Shown: in pieces, positions 33,532 through 33,993 of the stretch
How positions within the stretch are numbered: the stretch's first letter is position 1
Layout: the number at the start of each line of letters is the position of its first letter
Assembly (NCBI GenBank): GCA_029572965.1
Contig: JAKPQD010000048.1
Span: 1-33,993 of the forward strand
DNA from: Bacteroidota bacterium
GTDB lineage: Bacteria > Bacteroidota > Bacteroidia > Bacteroidales > DTGW01
Direction: 5' to 3'
DNA length: 33,993 nt
Translations under genes and position numbers: made by a program
The notes under the pieces: generated by a model
Database searches by the model: none
What the model saw: only the letters and a program-made list of their open reading frames with translations
What the model was told of the DNA's origin: nothing

Positions 33532-33761
33532 AAGCTCCATAGGAGCTTAATGTTTATAGAAAAATTTCTTTACAGCAAAAGCGCACCATGCAGATGATTT
33601 GATAAATGTACATCAACTATAGGTGCACAATACGCAACCTGTTAATACGAAGTCCTTTTATTGCACGCCAAATAAGAAACTGACTTTTGCTATCATCCTT
33701 CTGGCGCGCTATTAATTATATATCACATATTATCTATAAACAGAACACTCCTTCGGAGTTA
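33532..33761. repeat. REPIN-like inverted pair of hairpin repeats
   Basis: A hairpin AAGCTCC-ATA-GGAGCTT (33532-33548) followed by TGTTTATAGA (33551-33560) is mirrored by TCTATAAACA (33733-33742) and a second hairpin ACTCC-TTC-GGAGT (33747-33759). Two hairpin units in inverted orientation around ~170 bp of non-coding DNA resemble a REP doublet. Confidence 0.55.
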
Positions 33762-33796
33762 TAAATAAATGACATTAAGGCGCAACAGAGATTTAA

Positions 33797-33853
33797 AATT
33801 ATTCTTTGCGGTTCTTTGCGAAAAACTCTGTGACCTCTGCAGTTTAGTTTTTA
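33797..33853. repeat. CTTTGCG-type intergenic repeat
   Basis: Contains CTTTGCGGTTCTTTGCG and CTCTGTGACCTCTGC, phrases of a degenerate family common in Bacteroidota intergenic DNA. A weaker relative (CCTTCGTGCCTTTGTG) lies near 26752. No function is evident. Confidence 0.45.
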
Positions 33854-33993
33854 TTTGGTAGTATAAAAAAGATTGTGTAAACACTCATAAAAGTAACCAG
33901 ATAATGCTGCCCTGCGAAATGAAGCGCAGGCGTAGCCGGAGCGAAATGTAGCAGGGCAGCATTATCTTTGTAATAATTTAAAAACCAATATTA
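33854..33993. repeat. Right terminal inverted repeat
   Basis: Exact reverse complement of 1-140, including the 16-bp stem hairpin. See the left copy. Confidence 0.85.

Noticed and set aside
1-33993. Linear phage, plasmid or transposon bounded by terminal inverted repeats
   Set aside because: There is no transposase, replication, partition or virion gene; the contents are core metabolism.

Overview
The window looks like a low-GC Bacteroidota (Bacteroidales-type) chromosomal fragment. The evidence is a C-terminal Por/T9SS sorting domain on a large CotH-type surface protein, several TAnnTTTG promoter elements instead of a sigma70 -10/-35 pair, weak Shine-Dalgarno sites, a porin with a terminal Phe, a serC-serA pair of the short Bacteroidales kind, and intergenic repeat families typical of this phylum. 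Both ends are the same perfect 140-bp sequence in opposite orientation (1-140 and 33854-33993). The window is therefore probably a whole contig bounded by two inverted copies of a dispersed repeat.

Layout, left to right. 1-1005: inverted repeat, a vapBC-like toxin-antitoxin remnant whose PIN toxin is cut off at the repeat edge, and a small membrane protein. 1087-4618: an LldP-family lactate permease and an SSS sodium:solute symporter preceded by an unusually small accessory membrane protein. 4725-9517: an apparent operon (minus strand) of porin, phenylacetate-CoA ligase, double-ACT protein and second phenylacetate-CoA ligase, headed by a structured leader with a 16-codon ORF. 9830-10285: a lone PAS-like protein. 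10426-17719: branched-chain amino acid synthesis in two transcription units, leuA-leuC-leuD and cimA-panE-leuB, split by a strong terminator. 18052-19330: divergent pair of a PchB-like chorismate mutase and a DRE-TIM aldolase-like enzyme. 19439-23399: a CotH/lamin-tail/T9SS surface protein frameshifted at a G8 tract. 23495-26653: DppB-like permease, DoxX-family membrane protein and thymidylate kinase. 26827-31001: serA, serC, comB-like and gcvT. 31286-33280: DsbD. 33281-33993: non-coding, filled with MITE/REPIN-like repeats and the right-hand terminal repeat.

How the genes fit together. CimA makes citramalate from pyruvate and acetyl-CoA, and LeuC/LeuD/LeuB can process both citramalate and isopropylmalate, so the leu region should supply leucine and, through 2-oxobutyrate, isoleucine without threonine deaminase. 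The porin, two aryl-CoA ligases, ACT protein and neighbouring monocarboxylate transporters suggest uptake and CoA activation of short-chain or aromatic acids, the usual setting of PaaK in anaerobes. serC-serA plus gcvT cover serine and one-carbon metabolism.

The observations most worth following are the leader RNA/ORF before the porin-paaK operon, the PchB-like/aldolase pair of unknown function, the G8 frameshift, the small symporter partner, and the dense repeat families, including a 220-bp element with 9-bp flanking direct repeats.
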